From NCBI GenBank assembly GCA_003993805.1, contig RSEF01000002.1, positions 69,683,346 to 69,747,345 of the forward strand: a DNA stretch of 64,000 bases. The letters are read 5' to 3'. Below the pieces are notes generated by a model. It had not been told where the DNA came from. It saw only the letters and a program-made list of their open reading frames with translations, and ran no database searches. The translations under genes and the position numbers were made by a program. The stretch's first letter is position 1; each line of letters begins with the position of its first letter. Of the stretch, positions 58,600 through 64,000 are shown one piece after another. Source of the stretch: Himantopus leucocephalus. Lineage: Eukaryota; Chordata; Aves; Charadriiformes; Recurvirostridae.

Positions 58600-58830
58600 G
58601 GTGCCTGCAGTAAAATAATGTAACCAGCTGCAGCTGATTTGCTTTACAACAATTGCCCAGTATTACCAATAATAAGCCATCCCTAAGTTATAAAGCCAGA
58701 TGGAGTTTTGTGTGATAATCTAGGCTGACCGTAAACCTTGCCTTGATTATTTCTTTTAATTTGCAAAATGGCAATGTCTTCAGTTTAAGATATTTTTCAG
58801 AAATCCAGGGATATAAAATTTTGCCTATGA
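58600..58830. promoter_or_regulatory. Enhancer candidate with two abutting E-boxes
   Basis: CAGCTG occurs twice with no spacer, at 58625-58630 and 58631-58636, followed by CAATTG at 58650-58655 and TAAT/ATTA words to 58770. E-boxes of the CAGCTG type are read by bHLH factors of neural and muscle lineages. The DNA is free of simple repeats. Conservation and activity are untested. Confidence 0.33.
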
Positions 58831-61800
58831 AGCCTGCATCTTCTTTTTAGTGCCACTGTGGCTAGCCACACTTTCTAGACTTTGATCTGGCCTGTGACCT
58901 CTCTTGCTAAATTTCTCTTTAGCTATTGACTCTTCTCACCTCCTCCACCTATTTTAAGCTAAATAGATTGAGCAACATGTATCTTTTAACTGGATTTATT
59001 TTCTAATTCTTTTTCCCTTGGCTTTTCTCTGAAACTATCTCGATTTACCAGCATAGTTACCCACATACGAGCATACAAATGGGATGTGGCCTTCATTCTC
59101 TATGTCTAGAGAATACACGTGATGGCATTTTTCATCATTTCATTTGTACATTACTTTCCCTAAATCTTCCTCTTATCTGCAAGCTTTTCAAGTAAGTTTT
59201 GTTGTCATCTTTTGTTGTCTTGCCTTTCTGGCAACAGTCAAAAAGGGCAGGGTCAGGATTCCAGCTGGGTCTCGGTGGAAGCAAACACACTCACTGGTGT
59301 TTTCTCCATTTATTGCCATTCATGAGCCATGTTTATCTCACATTTCAAATGAACCATAATAATTTCCATTGTTCTAAATTCCTACTGAAAATATTGGTTT
59401 GGTGTTAAGTCTCATGGAAACTAAAGTGTGGTACATTACACCAATACTATTACTTTTATAAGCCAAAATTACAATCTAATAAAAACAAAATTCTAGGTAA
59501 GTCAGACAAGGTCTGTTTCATAAACTTCATTGGCATTTTTAATGATCTTCCCAGTAGTCCTTATTAATGGAATCTTGTATCAGCTTCTCCATTATTTTAT
59601 CTGGCCCGTCAGAACTGTAGTTACCTGGGTCATTTCATTTACTCTTTTCTAGTACTAACAACCTTAGCTTTCCTTTAGTCTAACTTCCTTCAGTGTAACA
59701 AGGATCCTTAAAAATTTGCTTTATGAAAATATTTTGAAAATTATCAGTCAAATCCCCTTCACACCATCCCACCACAGGTCACCTGTAAAAGTGGACATTC
59801 TCTGTTGGACAAAGGATGCTACTTTGCTCTAGAGTTACAAGCATCTTTTAAAAAAGTGATGAGATCAAGTCACCTTGAACAAAAGGTCTGCAAATGTAAA
59901 CATCCCCAGAAACCACATTGCTAAAACAACCAGGCAGCAAGCTCGTGTGGTGTAACCCTCTACAAGAAAGTGCCCAGATGTAGTTCAGGGTTCCAGGACT
60001 GTCCTCAATTTGTATAGAGATAGTATTGGTCAGGCTGTGCCAGGGTTAGCTCCCTCTGCCCCACACATCCTCCAGTGCTATCCTGGGGGGCCTTGCATCT
60101 TAAAAGTTTGGTCTGACATGCTTTCATGCCGCACTGCTGTGTGTACAGCACACACCCATGCCGTGAAAATACTGCTCTCGGAGGCAGTGACACTCCTAGC
60201 ACTACAGACTTTTGAAGTAATCCTGCTTCCCATGCATGCATCCCCAAAGTAATTATGTCCCAGTGTCAGAGGAGTTCCACAAGGTGCCTAGAAGCCCTAT
60301 GGGGCCAGTCCAGGTCACACAGGTCCCTGGCCTGTTTATATGTGCCAGTAGACGTGGCAACTACTACAGCAGCAAATGAAGTTTAGAGACGTCAAGTTCT
60401 TTGGTAGTCATGTCTCAAATCACTTAGGAGCTTATATGTCGATGTACTGCACTGCCATTTTACCCTAGAAACTGCCAGAAACTGAGGCAGTCCTCAGACC
60501 ATGACTATACAATACGCTCCTTGTGAGAAACAAGGCCCGATGTCAGTATCAGGTGCTAAAAGATGTTTCTGAACGATGACTGAATTTAACAGCCTTTTAT
60601 GATGTATTGCACCACCTTAATCTGCAGGTGACAAAGTCATTGATTAAGTGTCATGAGACCAATAAAAAAGATCACACCTGCTTGCCAAGCCAGGTGTAAA
60701 AATGCAACCTCATCCAGAGCTGAGTCTTCAATGTTTGAATCAGCTTTAGGAAAACTCCTGTGTCACAATCTTGAGAAAACATGTGAGACCGTCACTTAAG
60801 GAAATACACAGGGCTGCTGCAGTGCTTCCTAGAAGCTGCTTTCTCCAACTACAGGTGCCATTTTCATATGCAAGATACAGCTGTTCCTGTCTTCCCACTA
60901 GTCTTTCCTCTCAGCCTCGCCGAGCTGGAGGGACATCAAGAACCATGAATTCTTCTAATGATGGAGTAGGCAGGTGCTGCTTTGCACCAACTTCATCTTC
61001 AACTTCAGGACTGTACATCTTCATGGAAGATATGCTGTAACCAGATACAGGTTGCTTTACTCCTTAAGAAGACACTGGGTGGTAGTCTGTGGCACTTCAG
61101 TTAAAGGAAGTGAGGCTTAATTTTCTTCATCCCTAAAACTTCTGCGCTTCTCAAAAAGAAAGGAGAAAAGCAACTGTAAAGTCAAATGAAATGTCAGTTA
61201 TACCTCACTGAAATATTTGCTTATTTGCTTGCTGAGTTGTCTAAAACTTCATCTTCTTAATTTAATACCAGAAGTAGAACGGTCCATCCAATTGGCTTGT
61301 TGCTGTTATGGAGGAAAAAAATATTTTTCATGTTGATTCTGTTGTTGGACCTCTCTTTTCCAGCGGTGAAAAGATTTGAAAACATGGAATTTTCCTTATA
61401 GTCATACATGGACTTAGATCACAAAGTTTGAACCTGTCTAAAATATTCCCCAAATTCAGGGTCCAGGTGATTAATAGTGGGAGCTGGTTATATCCTCCTA
61501 GGGAAACTGGAGTTTAAGGTGTTGTAAACAAGGGTTTGATGTAGCAGCCATAGTATTTGGATCCATTCCCTAATTCATTAAAGGCTTGGTGATGAGAAAG
61601 GGAGAAATATTTGGGTGTCAGACTTCAGGTTTGTCTACATTTGTTTGTCTTCAGTTCAGCCTGTCTAATGCATTTTCTTAAGGCTCAGCTGTGACCTGCC
61701 CATTCTTCATGCATTTAAGACAACTGCAAGGAAATTTTCTTCTCTGTGAAAAATTTTTCTGAGCAGATAGATAGAGCATAGCTGGGCAGGAACTTTTTTT

Positions 61801-63876
61801 TTTCTAAGTTGTTTTCCCAGACCTGCCTCAGATCCTCTCTTCTCTCCAGCCTTCTGTGATCTGGCCTGTTTTATCTACTCTGATCTATCTCAGCCTTTAT
61901 GCCACACTCATCCTTGAGGTGCTTGAATGTCCCAATAACCTGCCTTTGTGGCCTTTCTTGCCCCATAAGTCCCACACCTTCAGTCAAGAAAACCTGGGAC
62001 AGCCGTCAGATAAGACCAACAAATCCTGCTTTGCCTGATAATTCCAATGCAATCAGCCTGTCCTGCAGCTTGATGGAGAAAAAATACCTTCCAAGCCAGG
62101 TCCAGGGAAAAAAGGAAACGTCTTTGTGTCCTCCCTCTCCTTTGGACAAGTTCTCAAGTGGCTTGGCTCCCCTGAAGACTGAGGCAGCAAGCAAGCTGTG
62201 AGACTTGCTGCTGTGGCATGGTCTTCTCCACCCTGTCGCAAATTTGCCATTACCTAAGTTCACAACTGGACCTCCTGAAACTTCCCCCTGGCAGCAAAGC
62301 CTAATGTTGGCCAAGCGTGTGAGCTTGTCTCCCTCTCGTGGTTGGCCAGACCTGGGCTTACTCTGGGGTCATTTCGCCTGGTCCAGGGGTGAGGGTTGGG
62401 CCAGCCGCTCCAGGGCTTCGGCTGGATCTGGGATGACCTATGTTAAGAGCAGGTAACTGCTGGCTTTCTTGCTGGATGGCACTGGATCTCATGAGAACTT
62501 CAAGTGCTTGAATGCATGTAGTTATGACTATGCAATGCTTTAATGCAATGTAGGTATGACGTCTCAAGTGACCAGTCCCTGAAAGATTAAGGCTTCTGTG
62601 TTCCCACCTGGAAATGGTGCCTGGCTAGAAGTAGGCCACCTGCCAAACGGCTGTCCTGACAAACACCTACTAAGCATGTTAGTCAAAAAAGGATCACACG
62701 AATGTGTCAATCTGGCCACCCCAAAATCATGGGAATCACTGCGCGTGTGCTACTAAGAGCGTGAGCATGTTTCCACCTGGAAATCCCCTCTACTTTTGGA
62801 GCTGAAGGTCCACATTATTTGTAATATATGAAAAAAGCCACACAAACATTTCTGGGAGTCATGGGCAAAAGCTGAGATGACAGTCCTCTATTTCTGAGGT
62901 CATTTTGTCATGTAATAAGCCAAGATACTCCCTAATCTTTTAAGAGGAGAAATGTCTGGCAAAATTCCGCAGTTGATCTCTTTCCTTTACTACCCCCTCC
63001 AGCATACATATGTGACTGTGTAAGTTAGGCACCCGACAGTTCCTGCATGGAAAGGGTAGTATTCCTACCAGCTAATTTAAAGGCCAGTCACTGTTATCAA
63101 GAGTATACTTCAGACAGCTTAAAATATTCTGATTTCACTGAGAGAAAGCAGGGAGAGGGGTACAGACTATCCAGTTCATTGCCGGGCTGTCAGAGCTGAG
63201 GTTTATGATGGGCGTAGAGCATCTTGCTGTTCATCACTGTATTCAGATCCAATTGTCCACTAAAAATGAAATTGTGGAAGAAGAAATGCTGGCACAAGAT
63301 GCTGTAGAAAACAACCCTTTTGTTGTTATTTCACCAATTATTATTTCAGAGAGGGGACCTTATAACTATGGGTCCTCAAGAATAAAAAGTAACAGATGCA
63401 CACTGGAGCACAAGCATTAATGTTTGATTTATAGCACAGAAGCATTTTCCTCTGCTGCCAGGTGTCTCTTAAGTCTGAGCACTTCTTGCTTTGTTAAATG
63501 TATTCTCCTGTAAACACTTTGTTGCTGCTATTACATTTTCCCATGCTGAAAGTCTATCGCAAGGACTTTTTTTCTGAGGCATTGGCAGATGGCAATTAGC
63601 ACCCTTCATATTCTTTCTCCATAACTTCAGCAGTTTTTTGCCTGCATCCACTTAACAGCTCCAGGCATGCCAAATCGCACACTTTTGGAGGACTTGTTGC
63701 TAGTAGCAGATCTTTGATTCTAAATGCCTAAGTAGCGTCTGAACTATATTTAGAGCAAGTACACGCCTGCCTATTCATGATCTTTTGTGTGTAGCCTGGA
63801 CAGCTCGGTGCCAGTGTGCGGCATAATCAGCTTCTCCTTTAGCATCAAAATTCCACAGCTCTTCAGAGAAGACGGA
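58831..63876. other. Non-coding DNA, no recognised gene
   Basis: Five kb without a supported gene. Frames of up to 104 codons are judged to be chance. A segment near 60410-60470 containing CACTTAGGAGCTTA faintly recalls an old amniote interspersed repeat but is too decayed to name. Confidence 0.45.
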
Positions 63877-63921
63877 GGGGGGGGGGGGGGGGGNGGGGGG
63901 GGGGGGGGGGGCGTGGGGGGG
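63877..63921. repeat. Poly-G tract interrupted by N
   Basis: An almost pure G run with one N at 63894 and CGT at 63912-63914. Its length is unreliable. Together with the tract at 7728 it shows that this assembly breaks at poly-G. Confidence 0.92.
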
Positions 63922-64000
63922 AAAGGGTGGTGGGCAAGGAAACAAGGATAGTAATTAAATATGACTTAGGAAAAAAATCCCTGAATAGCAAATTAGCCTT

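Noticed and set aside
1..64000. CRISPR arrays, operons, phage or insertion sequences
   Set aside because: None is present. The sequence has eukaryotic texture throughout and no regular spacer-repeat structure.

Overview
The window looks like nuclear DNA of an amniote, most probably a bird. It is moderately A+T-rich and generally CpG-poor with a few compact CpG clusters. The only interspersed repeat I can recognise with some confidence is a heavily decayed CR1-type LINE fragment (20215-20640). There are no L1 or Alu-like elements, and simple repeats are few and short. Runs of N (7742-7744, 27827, 28176-28271, 34733, 47337, 63894) show that it comes from a gapped draft assembly. The species, the chromosome and the flanking genes cannot be named from this sequence alone.

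I find no protein-coding gene that I can support. The longest open frames are about 150-163 codons. They overlap frames on the other strand, lack recognisable domains and are about what 64 kb of non-coding DNA gives by chance. I see no tRNA, rRNA, known microRNA or CRISPR array. The window is therefore best described as intergenic or intronic DNA (a gene desert or a very long intron). The best single coding hint is weak: a short minus-strand frame at 35430-35648 with a poly(A) signal just behind it.

Layout. 1-7.1 kb: A+T-rich DNA with two regulatory-looking blocks (1640-1960, 2160-2400) and a duplicated dyad motif (1430-1477). 7.1-7.8 kb: an LTR-like segment with an 83-85 bp tandem repeat, then a broken poly-G tract. 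8-17 kb: mostly plain sequence with an RE1-like site (8401), a pair of competing hairpins (13840-13893) and small tandem repeats. 17.1-19.5 kb: a long conserved-element-like block, a CpG cluster and a second block. 20.2 kb: the old CR1 fragment. 21.5-27.6 kb: several A+T-rich regulatory-looking blocks separated by plain DNA. 27.8-28.4 kb: sequence gap and (AAGGG)n. 28.4-37 kb: mostly featureless, with G+C rising after 33 kb. 37.6-40 kb: three regulatory-looking blocks and a CpG cluster. 40-47.5 kb: plain DNA, a quadruplex motif, a small CpG cluster and a 172 bp duplication split by one N. 48.5-55.1 kb: the most element-rich part, with conserved-element-like blocks on both sides of a CpG-rich stretch of nearly 1 kb (51960-52920) that follows a TATA/MEF2-like box. 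55-64 kb: two more regulatory-looking blocks (57530, 58600), plain DNA and a second broken poly-G tract.

If these readings are right, the window acts as regulatory landscape for a developmental gene outside it, possibly with one unannotated promoter near 51.8-52.9 kb. The 'conserved-element-like' calls rest on motif density and base texture only, because no alignment could be run. No clearly new biological system was found.
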